DNA from: JABDMH01 sp965222645
GTDB lineage: Bacteria > Bacteroidota > Bacteroidia > Chitinophagales > Saprospiraceae
Reading direction: 5' to 3'
Length of the DNA stretch: 64,000 nucleotides
Assembly (NCBI GenBank): GCA_965222645.1
Contig: OZ244968.1
Coordinates: 4,092,001 to 4,156,000 of the forward strand
Made by a program: the position numbers and the translations under genes. The stretch's first letter is position 1, and the number at the start of each line of letters is the position of its first letter. Below are positions 1 to 7,563 of the stretch, piece after piece. The notes below the pieces were generated by a model that worked only from the letters and a program-made list of their open reading frames with translations, ran no database searches and was not told the DNA's origin.

Positions 1-239
1 GACTCCTCGGGGTTACCATCTTGCGAAATATTCATCCAACACCCCTTCATCTGGCAGACTTCATTGATCTCACCCATTACTTTTGCCTCGACAGAATCCT
101 TGCCCTGCAGAGAAGCAAGAAGTGCATTGTAAGTGACTGGAGCATCTGGTGATATCTTTTCACCAAAGGAATTGTACTGTGTCTTGCAGGCAGTGGTCAC
201 TAAAATAAAAGCAGTTACGGCATAAATCAGCTTTTTCAT
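1..239 (-). CDS. DUF4920-type lipoprotein, 3' part outside the window
   Basis: The first 79 codons are visible; the gene runs off the left edge. It is too short for an ORF list but reads cleanly from ATG at 237-239. The product starts with a lipoprotein signal peptide (MKKLIYAVTAFILVTTAC, lipobox TTAC with Cys18). A region follows with GEKISPDAPVTYNALL and then EVCQMKGCWMNI, which resembles the Bacteroidota DUF4920 family (small secreted or lipid-anchored proteins of unknown function with a conserved CxxKGCWM-like segment). It would sit on a membrane facing the periplasm or surface. A promoter-like sequence lies at 270-300. The gene is divergent from the MORN/caspase gene. The family call is from pattern memory and the function is unknown. 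Confidence 0.7.
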   Translation of the reverse strand, partial: MKKLIYAVTAFILVTTACKTQYNSFGEKISPDAPVTYNALLASLQGKDSVEAKVMGEINEVCQMKGCWMNISQDGNPEE

Positions 240-269
240 GGGTACGATTTTTGTTTTATAACGTAATTT

Positions 270-300
270 CAAATACACTTTGTTATACCGCAATAATCAA
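270..300 (-). promoter_or_regulatory. Putative Bacteroidota promoter for the DUF4920 gene
   Basis: On the minus strand TTG (298-300) is followed after 20 bases by TGTATTTG (270-277), close to the Bacteroidota consensus TTG-N19-21-TAnnTTTG with one mismatch (G for A). It lies about 30 bases upstream of the ATG at 239. Confidence 0.45.
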
Positions 301-377
301 TCTCGACTGAGAGTTAATATTCGGTAAAACAAATGTAAAACGAATAAGGCAGAAACTCGTTACAAAAAGAATACTAG

Positions 378-1871
378 ATGAGTAAATTGCTTTTTGTACC
401 ACTGCTTTGGTTACCTGTCTTTTGTGCTGCTCAATGCATCAAGGGCGATTGTGAAGAGGGAAAGGGAGTGTATCGATATCAAAACGGCACAATATATTCT
501 GGCTCTTTTCACGAGAAACATCCACATGGCCTGGGTACCCTGATTTTTGCCAATGGCAATAAATATGTAGGGGAATGGGCGAAAAACATGAAGGAGGGTG
601 AAGGGAAAATGATCTTCTCCTCCGGCGAAACCTACTCCGGACAATTTAAAGCCAATCGATTTCACGGTTATGGGATCTACCAGTTTAAGAACGGAAATCG
701 CTACGAAGGACAGTGGAAGAATGGGAAGAGGCATGGTGATGGTACGATGACGAGACCAAACAGGCCTTCGATCACTGGTCTTTGGGCTGATGATGAGCTC
801 GTTACACAGGAAGGTGACCGCAAAGAACCCAGCATCGAACCACCTGATGATGTAGTATTCGAAGATCTACCAGACTGTAACATTGCCCATTGTGCTTCGG
901 GAGTGGGAAAGTTTACTTATGTCGATGGATCGAGGTACGAGGGCGAATTCCTAAATGGATCACCTAATGGTATTGGAATCTGCCTGTATGCAAATGGTGA
1001 CCGGTATTCCGGTGATTGGTATCGCGATAATCCCAATGGAAAGGGTAAGATGGAGTATCATTCGGGAGATATCCTGGATGGCTTGTGGAAAGAAGGTAAA
1101 TTCTTAAAGGGAAAAAAGATTCTGAAGAGCAATGGGAAAAAGGGAAACAAGATTTATGCCCTCATCGTCGGAGTATCCCGTTATGAAAAATTTGAAACAC
1201 TAAAATATACCGATGATGATGCTTATCGCATGTATGCCTTCTTGAAGAGTCCTGAAGGTGGAGCAATCCCCGATGATCAGATCAATATTCTGATCGATGA
1301 GAGTGCAACAAAGAAAAACATCATGCGATCCATGGATGATCTGGTAGCTAGAGCTGGTAAAAATGACGCTGTGCTATGCTTTTTTTCAGGACATGGCATA
1401 AATGGGTCATTCCTGCCGATCGATTCTGATGGCTATCGTAATACACTCGCCTATGAGGAGGTCAAGGATCACCTCAAGGCCTGTAAAGCCAAACAGAAAT
1501 TGTATGTTGCCGATGCATGCTATTCAGGTAGCTTGCTCAGCGCGCGCAGTAGCCTCACCCAATCGGTGCAAATGCTCTATAACAAGCTAAACGAATCTTC
1601 CGGAGGTACGGCTTTCCTTCTGTCGTCAAAAAAAGAAGAATACTCCCTGGAGTCGTCAGGCCTCCGGCAGGGCATTTTTAGTCATTTTCTCATTAAGGGA
1701 CTTAAGGGAGAAGCTGACATAGACCGCGATCAAATTGTTTCTATTTCCGAACTCTATAAATATATCTACGACCATGTACGCACCTACACCAAGTCTGCAC
1801 AGACACCGATCCTGGCAGGGCAATTTGATGAGAAAATGCCCGTGGGTGTAGTGCGTAGTTCTGCTTTTTAG
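378..1871 (+). CDS. MORN-repeat protein with C-terminal caspase-like (C14) peptidase domain
   Basis: 497 residues. A signal peptide (LLFVPLLWLPVFCAAQ, about 1-19) is followed by two MORN blocks at about 29-125 and 175-245. These are recognisable by repeated YxGxxxNGxxxGxGxxxxxNG patterns and contain 7-8 units in all. A caspase-like domain occupies about 258-480: it opens with YALIVGVSRY, has the catalytic histidine in FSGHG (His339) and the catalytic cysteine in DACYSG (Cys381). The acidic loop DIDRDQIVS near 447 is typical of bacterial metacaspase-like C14 proteins. The domains indicate an exported cysteine peptidase that cleaves after basic or acidic residues, but the substrate is unknown. 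MORN repeats often bind lipids or act as a scaffold. It is convergent with the S9 peptidase gene, 18 bp away. The start is chosen for the signal peptide. Confidence 0.85.
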   Translation: MSKLLFVPLLWLPVFCAAQCIKGDCEEGKGVYRYQNGTIYSGSFHEKHPHGLGTLIFANGNKYVGEWAKNMKEGEGKMIFSSGETYSGQFKANRFHGYGIYQFKNGNRYEGQWKNGKRHGDGTMTRPNRPSITGLWADDELVTQEGDRKEPSIEPPDDVVFEDLPDCNIAHCASGVGKFTYVDGSRYEGEFLNGSPNGIGICLYANGDRYSGDWYRDNPNGKGKMEYHSGDILDGLWKEGKFLKGKKILKSNGKKGNKIYALIVGVSRYEKFETLKYTDDDAYRMYAFLKSPEGGAIPDDQINILIDESATKKNIMRSMDDLVARAGKNDAVLCFFSGHGINGSFLPIDSDGYRNTLAYEEVKDHLKACKAKQKLYVADACYSGSLLSARSSLTQSVQMLYNKLNESSGGTAFLLSSKKEEYSLESSGLRQGIFSHFLIKGLKGEADIDRDQIVSISELYKYIYDHVRTYTKSAQTPILAGQFDEKMPVGVVRSSAF

Positions 1872-1889
1872 ATTTACAGGAGCGCCAAG

Positions 1890-4655
1890 CTATTGCCTGT
1901 CCTCAAGACCTGAGTCTAGTCCTTTGTGAATCGCCGGAACTCCATCTGCCATCCAACGAGGCATCGGTTCATCCTTGAGATAATGTTCGAAAAACTGAAA
2001 CAACCTTCTGTTAAAATCAAGTCTGTTGGCCCACTTCAGCGGCCAGTGAGGTTCTCCATTGTAGTTCAACATCCAGGCGGGTTTGCCCAGTCGCCTCATG
2101 GCCACAAAAAATTCGATTCCCTGATACCAGGGCACATGGCCATCGTTATCATTATGTAAGATCAAAACAGGTGTATTGATCTTGTCAACTTCAAAAATTG
2201 GCGAATTTTCAAGGTACAATTTTGGGTTTTCCCACAAGGTTGCACCCAAGCGGCTCTGGGTTCGTTCGTATTGAAACATTCTGCTCAGACCAGTTTGCCA
2301 CCGGATGCCCCCATAGGCACTGATCATATTGACAACCGGTGCTCCTGCTTCAGCGCAAGCAAACATATCGGTTTTGGTGAGTATATGTGCAATTTGATAA
2401 CCACCCCAGCTGTGTCCGTGAAGCGCAATTCGTGAAGTATCAACAAATCCCAGGCGAGTGACTGCTTTGGTTCCTGACACCACTGCATCATAAGCACTCG
2501 CCCCGGGATAACCTACCTTGTATATTACGTCGGGATTAAAGATTAAATAACCATTGCTTGTATAGTAACTATAGGTTATCGTAGATCTGCCCGGGGCAGG
2601 TGGATCATGCCGGTGGAGACGATCCGAACTTCGCTCATAAAAATTGACGATCATGGGGTACTTTTGAGTAGGATCAAAATTTTCAGGTTTTGCGAGAAGT
2701 CCCTGTTGCGTATCACCCTCAGGATTTTGCCATTCTACAAGCTCGATAGTACCCCAGTTATAGTAAGACTGCTGCGGGTTTACATCTGAAATCCTCTTGT
2801 AACTCATAAATTGATCTTCTGTGATATGCAGATCCGGAAATTCTTGAAATGTCTCACGAGTAAACAGCAAATGGTTTGTGTTTTTCGCCTTGATCGGTGA
2901 GCGGGCTAACCGATGATCTCCTGGCATATACCGGCTTACATATCCGAATCCCGGATGTAAATTCCCATAAAACTCCTCCTTAGTATTCTCATTAAATCCC
3001 CGGACGAAGATCCTATCATCATGAATGTAATCGATATCAGTATCGAGGTCTATAATTCGATAGACAATCTGTGATTCCCTACCCTTGGTGAGTCTCCTTA
3101 CTTCCTTAGAATACTTGAGATTAAACAACCACACATCATATCGATCATAAAGAAGAATGCCCTCATCATCCTCAATCCATCCGGCCAGTCCGTAGCTGTC
3201 TGGATGGTCTGGTACATCATTGAGCTCGTCATAAAAGCGAAATTGACCCCTTGTGAGATCGATCTGTTTTTGTTCTTCCAGATCGTATAAGTACCAGGTG
3301 CTGTCGGGCTCCTCATACCAATACAGGTAATGTCCCGCAGGTGACCACCTGGGAGTACCGGATATCCTTGTTGCTATCCGTTTTGAAGTGCTCTCCTGCA
3401 GTGAGACAAGATGCACATCTCGATAGCTGCGCCCTTCCCAACTAATTGTCTTTCGATAATCTCGATCATCAAATCCCAAAACATGTTCAACCTCGATTTT
3501 AGGATGAACCCGGATTTCAGGGAGAGTGGGTTTTCCTAGTTCGATGATCTTTCTTTTAGTCACATCATAGGCGTATAGATAACTGCGTTTCTGTTCTTCA
3601 TCTACCTTTACTTTCTGCTGGGTATACAATATCTGATCCTGGTAGTGCCAGATTTCGACTTCGGGAATCTCACTTGGGAATCTAGTCGTATCTCCTTCAA
3701 ATGGCCTTGGGCTTGTGCCAAAATAAAGGAATCTCCCTTCGGGTGAAAATCGAAGTTTACGGTCTGTGGAAAGGTTCCACCCTTGGGGTAATTTCGAATG
3801 ATAATCGATGTTAGTCATCGCGATTGTGGTGTCTGTCAAGGTACAAAGATGGAAGTCCCAGGTACGATTCCGATCTTTTTCCTGAGCTGACGTATCTGAA
3901 TAAAAGGATACCACATCCCCTTGTGAGGAGGTTGTCAGATTAAGGATTGTTCCTTTTACTTCCGCACACCGCCTTAAGGTATCATTTGTCATGTCGTAGT
4001 AAAGCACCTGTGCTACTCCTGTGCTATCGTCAGTATTGCGATGTAAATAGGCTCTCGGACTCTCCTCTGCGAGGACAAAAGACTCCACATATGGAATCGA
4101 ATCGATTTCGTTGGTTTTGAGATTACATATCAAAAACACAAACTCATCATCATCCATTTTCCTTGACTGAGCATCTGTGAGAATGCTATCGCGATTGGCC
4201 TCCAAAGAAACAAAAAGCCATCCGGACCACTTTTCAGGTTGCTTATAGGATTTGACATTTGGGATCGTCTGTGCAGTTTTTTGTTCGAGATCATAAATGA
4301 CTAAACTATCGCGGGGCATGTCCTCTTTATCCACACCACGATGCTCCAACGAATCGATTAGCCTTTCGGAAGGCACAATCTTGTAAATAAGTTTCTGGTT
4401 TTCTGTATCGAATCGAGCTTCCACCGATCTTGCCATTTTTGTCTCATCACCGTCAAAGGTGTTGTAAAGAACAAGGAAGCCATCTCCTTTGTTTGGGCTT
4501 ACTTCATACGATACCCATCGACCATGATCACTGATTTTTGCATTACGAATAGATTTCCAATCGAAATAGGCACTCTCATCCAGTCCAGGTAGCCCCTGAG
4601 CCCAAGCCTGGTAAAATGGTGCGATAAGACATATGGTGTAAATCAATTTATTCAT
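1890..4655 (-). CDS. Secreted S9-family (prolyl oligopeptidase/DPP-like) serine peptidase
   Basis: About 921 residues from the chosen ATG at 4655. A longer reading frame reaches 4703, but the inner Met starts a clean signal peptide (MNKLIYTICLIAPFYQAWAQ), so it is preferred. The N-terminal ~600 residues are rich in WSPDG-like blade motifs (for example RFSPEGRFLYFG, PRWSPAGHYLYW) and form the beta-propeller. The C-terminal alpha/beta-hydrolase domain has the nucleophile in GHSWGG (Ser749), Asp838 in HNDNDGHVP and His870 in GEPHWP. The triad is complete, so an active exported peptidase acting on oligopeptides is expected. Most S9 peptidases are near 700-900 residues. The gene is divergent from the S8 peptidase gene, and the two may serve peptide scavenging together (inference). 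Confidence 0.9.
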   Translation of the reverse strand: MNKLIYTICLIAPFYQAWAQGLPGLDESAYFDWKSIRNAKISDHGRWVSYEVSPNKGDGFLVLYNTFDGDETKMARSVEARFDTENQKLIYKIVPSERLIDSLEHRGVDKEDMPRDSLVIYDLEQKTAQTIPNVKSYKQPEKWSGWLFVSLEANRDSILTDAQSRKMDDDEFVFLICNLKTNEIDSIPYVESFVLAEESPRAYLHRNTDDSTGVAQVLYYDMTNDTLRRCAEVKGTILNLTTSSQGDVVSFYSDTSAQEKDRNRTWDFHLCTLTDTTIAMTNIDYHSKLPQGWNLSTDRKLRFSPEGRFLYFGTSPRPFEGDTTRFPSEIPEVEIWHYQDQILYTQQKVKVDEEQKRSYLYAYDVTKRKIIELGKPTLPEIRVHPKIEVEHVLGFDDRDYRKTISWEGRSYRDVHLVSLQESTSKRIATRISGTPRWSPAGHYLYWYEEPDSTWYLYDLEEQKQIDLTRGQFRFYDELNDVPDHPDSYGLAGWIEDDEGILLYDRYDVWLFNLKYSKEVRRLTKGRESQIVYRIIDLDTDIDYIHDDRIFVRGFNENTKEEFYGNLHPGFGYVSRYMPGDHRLARSPIKAKNTNHLLFTRETFQEFPDLHITEDQFMSYKRISDVNPQQSYYNWGTIELVEWQNPEGDTQQGLLAKPENFDPTQKYPMIVNFYERSSDRLHRHDPPAPGRSTITYSYYTSNGYLIFNPDVIYKVGYPGASAYDAVVSGTKAVTRLGFVDTSRIALHGHSWGGYQIAHILTKTDMFACAEAGAPVVNMISAYGGIRWQTGLSRMFQYERTQSRLGATLWENPKLYLENSPIFEVDKINTPVLILHNDNDGHVPWYQGIEFFVAMRRLGKPAWMLNYNGEPHWPLKWANRLDFNRRLFQFFEHYLKDEPMPRWMADGVPAIHKGLDSGLEDRQ

Positions 4656-4691
4656 TGTGTAACCACATTTAATATTTTTGACTTTGGCAGC

Positions 4692-4699
4692 CAAAAGTA
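4692..4699 (-). promoter_or_regulatory. Putative -7 element of the S9 peptidase gene
   Basis: TACTTTTG on the minus strand fits TAnnTTTG and lies about 37 bases upstream of the preferred ATG at 4655. If used, the long start at 4703 could not be translated, which supports the shorter protein. No clear -33 TTG is seen. Confidence 0.35.
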
Positions 4700-4736
4700 T
4701 CAAATCAGGAGGAGATCTCGTTTGGTATAGAACATC

Positions 4737-6536
4737 ATGAGGATTAAAAGCTTAATCAACGGTTGGTCCGGATGGGGGTCGTGGACAACAATCATAGTTG
4801 TTTTGATTGTACAGCTGTCTCCCATTCTTGGCCAGGTCAGACATGACACAATGCGATCGGCATCTTTTGATAAGGAAAAAATGTGGATTGTTTTCGAGAA
4901 GGGTATTGAAATATCTCCGTTGCGGCATATGACTAAAGAAGAAAAAGGACAATATGTCTATGATTATTTGATCGAGAGGTCCACTAAATCTCAAGGTGCT
5001 GTGATTGATTTTCTGACCCGGGAGCAGATACCTTTTACCTCATTCTATATTGTCAATGCGATTTTGACTGAAAAAAATGATGGCTTAGCCGGGAGATTGA
5101 TGTCATTTCCAGGGGTTAAAACGATTGAAAAGAATGCCGAGTTTAGGGTTTTAGATGACGTTTCAGAAGATGCTTTAGATGACCACTCACGCAATTTGGA
5201 ACTTCCCTGGGGTCTCAGTTTGATAAGAGCCGATCAGGTGTGGCAAATGGGTATCACGGGTAAGGATGTTGTCATTGGTGGTCATGATACAGGTGTAATG
5301 TGGGATCATCCGGCACTAGAGGAAAACTATCGGGGTTGGGATGGATCCCGGGCTGATCACAACTACAACTGGCATGATGCTATACACGCGATCAGTCCCT
5401 TACACAGGGATTCGATCATTACGGATACCACCAATCCATGCGGTCTCGATATCCTGCAACCTTGTGATGATGTTGGTAGCTCACACGGCACCCACACTTT
5501 GGGTACAGCCTTGGGCAGGGACAATCAGAATGATTTTACCATTGGCGTTGCACCGGAGGCAAAATGGATTGCAGTGCGAAACATGGAGCGGGGTTATGGG
5601 TCTCTAGCTACCTACTTAGAGGGATTCCAATGGTTTTTGGCGCCAACAGATCTCGATGGTAAGAATCCGGATCCCTCCCTTGCTCCGGATGTAATCAATA
5701 ACAGCTGGGCTTGTGTGGAGTTGGAAGGATGCAATCCGGATAATTTTTATCTCCTACGGACGGCAATCCGAAATCTGCGTTCAGCCGGGATCGTGGTAGT
5801 GGCCTCAGCCGGTAATTCTGGGAGGCAGGGATGTAGTACCGTGAGCAATCCTGCAGCGATTTACGAAGAGAGTTTCACAGTGGGTTCCGTGGAAATATCA
5901 GATTCGCTATCAGATTTTAGCAGTCGGGGTCCTGTTTCGATTGATTCGAGTTTTAGGATTAAACCCAATGTGACTGCTCCAGGCGGCAGGGTCTTGTCCA
6001 GTACAAAAGGAGGGTATGCAAAACTGTCAGGTACGAGTATGGCGGGACCCCATGTTGCAGGCCTTGTGGCTCTACTGATTTCAGCAGCGCCAGAACTCCG
6101 GGGGCAAGTAGATGAGATCGAAGACCTTATAGAGTCTACTGCGGTGATGAAGAGTGAGCAGGACACTTGTATGCACGAAAATCAAAGGAATAGTTTTCCT
6201 AATAGTTTACATGGATTTGGTCGAATAGATGCACTAGCAGCCGTTGAAAGAGCCATTGAATTATCCACCGCGGTGGAGGAATTAAGTAAGATCCGACCTA
6301 GGATATTTCCCAATCCATCAAGCTCGGGTTTTGAGGTGGCCTTTGCCGATCCAGTGACTGATGCATTTATTATTCTGTCAGCAATGGATGGAAAGATTAT
6401 GGCACACCATAAGATACCTGATGGTGGTCAGAGTTTAAAGATCGACAACCTGGCTCTGATCCCGGGCATCTATGCGGTCCAAATATGGGAGGACCAGCGA
6501 TTAGTGACAATGCAGAATTTGGTGATCACAAAGTGA
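4737..6536 (+). CDS. Subtilisin-like (S8) serine peptidase with T9SS sorting domain
   Basis: 599 residues. An N-terminal hydrophobic segment (about 16-33) serves as signal peptide, then comes an inhibitor-I9-like propeptide (about 45-140). The S8 catalytic domain spans about 155-505: catalytic Asp184 in GGHDTG, His250 in SSHGTHT, oxyanion Asn in NNSW near 321 and Ser434 in SGTSMAGPHVAG. The last ~85 residues (from RIFPNPSSSG) are a T9SS type A sorting domain with FPNP and a C-terminal beta-strand ending VITK. It should therefore cross the inner membrane by Sec, cross the outer membrane by T9SS, and act on the surface or in the medium. It is divergent from the S9 peptidase gene. The family call is firm; the substrate is unknown. 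Confidence 0.92.
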   Translation: MRIKSLINGWSGWGSWTTIIVVLIVQLSPILGQVRHDTMRSASFDKEKMWIVFEKGIEISPLRHMTKEEKGQYVYDYLIERSTKSQGAVIDFLTREQIPFTSFYIVNAILTEKNDGLAGRLMSFPGVKTIEKNAEFRVLDDVSEDALDDHSRNLELPWGLSLIRADQVWQMGITGKDVVIGGHDTGVMWDHPALEENYRGWDGSRADHNYNWHDAIHAISPLHRDSIITDTTNPCGLDILQPCDDVGSSHGTHTLGTALGRDNQNDFTIGVAPEAKWIAVRNMERGYGSLATYLEGFQWFLAPTDLDGKNPDPSLAPDVINNSWACVELEGCNPDNFYLLRTAIRNLRSAGIVVVASAGNSGRQGCSTVSNPAAIYEESFTVGSVEISDSLSDFSSRGPVSIDSSFRIKPNVTAPGGRVLSSTKGGYAKLSGTSMAGPHVAGLVALLISAAPELRGQVDEIEDLIESTAVMKSEQDTCMHENQRNSFPNSLHGFGRIDALAAVERAIELSTAVEELSKIRPRIFPNPSSSGFEVAFADPVTDAFIILSAMDGKIMAHHKIPDGGQSLKIDNLALIPGIYAVQIWEDQRLVTMQNLVITK

Positions 6537-6613
6537 GGGAGACTCATTTTTCGGCTACTGCAGTATCTCCATTGATCGCGAATTCTCAGGTTTTACTTTT
6601 ACTAAAGTACTCG

Positions 6614-6621
6614 TATATTTG
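6614..6621 (+). promoter_or_regulatory. Putative -7 promoter element upstream of tRNA-Ile/tRNA-Ala
   Basis: TATATTTG fits the Bacteroidota -7 consensus and lies 35 bases before the mature 5' end of tRNA-Ile. Both tRNAs probably share this transcript because the terminator lies after tRNA-Ala. Confidence 0.5.
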
Positions 6622-6656
6622 CGCTCGCTTTTTTGGCGATTGTCTGAAAAATAGAC

Positions 6657-6730
6657 AGTCCCATAGCTCAGCTGGTTAGAGCGCTACACTGATAATGTAG
6701 AGGTCGGCAGTTCAAGTCTGCCTGGGACTA
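6657..6730 (+). tRNA. tRNA-Ile (anticodon GAT)
   Basis: The cloverleaf was folded by hand. The acceptor stem AGTCCCA/TGGGACT is a perfect 7 bp. The anticodon stem is CTACA/TGTAG with loop CTGATAA, giving anticodon GAT. The T arm is GGCAG/CTGCC with loop TTCAAGT. The discriminator is A6730. The 3' CCA is not encoded (CTA follows), so it is added after transcription. Confidence 0.95.
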
Positions 6731-6861
6731 CTTTACAAGCCGGGGCTTTGGCAAAGGTGGGCCAATCTGGAAAAGTGTTTCCAGGTTACATTTTTTATCC
6801 ATCCATTGCCGAAAAGCTTTGGTTGAAAGTCCACCTTCGCATGAAGCTACGGTGGTTGAAA

Positions 6862-6935
6862 GGGGGATTAGCTCAGTTGGCTAGAGCGCCTGGTTTGCAA
6901 CCAGGAGGTCATCGGTTCGAATCCGATATTCTCCA
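6862..6935 (+). tRNA. tRNA-Ala (anticodon TGC)
   Basis: The cloverleaf was folded by hand. The acceptor stem GGGGGAT/ATTCTCC has two G-U pairs. The anticodon stem is CCTGG/CCAGG with loop TTTGCAA, giving anticodon TGC. The T arm is ATCGG/CCGAT with loop TTCGAAT. The discriminator is A6935 and CCA is not encoded. It lies about 130 bp after tRNA-Ile on the same strand. Confidence 0.95.
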
Positions 6936-6941
6936 CTGAAA

Positions 6942-6968
6942 GGGCACTACTGTTAGTGGCCTTTTTTT
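6942..6968 (+). terminator. Intrinsic terminator after the tRNA pair
   Basis: GGGCACTA and TAGTGGCC form an 8-bp stem with one G-G mismatch around a CTGT loop, followed by seven T. It starts 6 bases after tRNA-Ala. Confidence 0.75.
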
Positions 6969-7200
6969 ATGAGTATCTACAGTATCGCCCGTATCTGCAC
7001 AAATAAATTACAAACCAATCTCGAGAGTCTGGAAATTGGGTCCTTAAATATATTTGATGCCAGCCATACGTAAAAAAATCCAAAAATTTTACAAGAAATT
7101 GTAATAGCAAAAGTGTTGACTTACATTCTAATAGACATACAGGTTTATTCTAATGTAATTTTTGCCCTTTTTATGGTATACAATCTTAATATCATTAGAT
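6969..7200. other. AT-rich intergenic stretch, no gene seen
   Basis: Between the tRNA terminator and the promoter of the first twin gene I see no credible reading frame, RNA fold or repeat. It is rich in A and T runs. Confidence 0.5.
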
Positions 7201-7208
7201 TATATTTG
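7201..7208 (+). promoter_or_regulatory. -7 promoter element of twin gene 1
   Basis: TATATTTG is followed by TGCAGTTAA. The same element followed by TACAGTTAA occurs before twin gene 2 at 12960. Only this short block is shared upstream of 7285/13029, which supports it as the functional promoter. The start codon lies about 355 bases downstream, so the mRNA would carry a long leader. Confidence 0.6.
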
Positions 7209-7284
7209 TGCAGTTAAGCTGTGTATTATCGAGATTAACTCAAGGAAACGGGTCTCGATTGAGGCAGTTTAGCCGCTTTAATAG

Positions 7285-7563
7285 CGAACGGAACAATAAC
7301 ACTAAAGGGCGAAGTAAAAGGACCTAACTCGATTGGATGGAGCACGCATACCTTTACAGAGGGGGAGTACTTATCGTAAGTGGCGGATTAAGTCACACGG
7401 GTTACCAATTATTTTACTGGGTTCTAGAGAGCTGACCATTTGTGTCTTGAGAGAGACGGGTTATGGTTGGCTGGAGTTGTTGTATTCTGAGATGGAAGGA
7501 TATATAGAAACTGATTATTTATTTAAAAACCGAATTAATTTAATTTAACCAAAACTAGAACTC
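7285..7563 (+). promoter_or_regulatory. Long conserved 5' leader of twin gene 1
   Basis: About 279 bases directly before the ATG are nearly identical to 13029-13306. A 71-codon frame (7333-7548) exists here, but a one-base deletion in copy 2 (ACCATTTGTG versus ACCATTGTG) breaks it, so the leader is probably non-coding. The last ~40 bases are very AT-rich (TTTATTTAAAAACCG then AATTTAATTTAACC), which keeps the start codon unstructured, as is common where Shine-Dalgarno sites are weak. Confidence 0.5.

Noticed and set aside
4656..4703. N-terminal 16-residue extension of the S9 peptidase
   Set aside because: The inner Met gives a proper signal peptide, and a -7 promoter element at 4692-4699 would lie inside the extension.
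7333..7548. 71-codon frame in the leader of twin gene 1
   Set aside because: Copy 2 has a one-base deletion that breaks the frame, and the peptide has no recognisable features.
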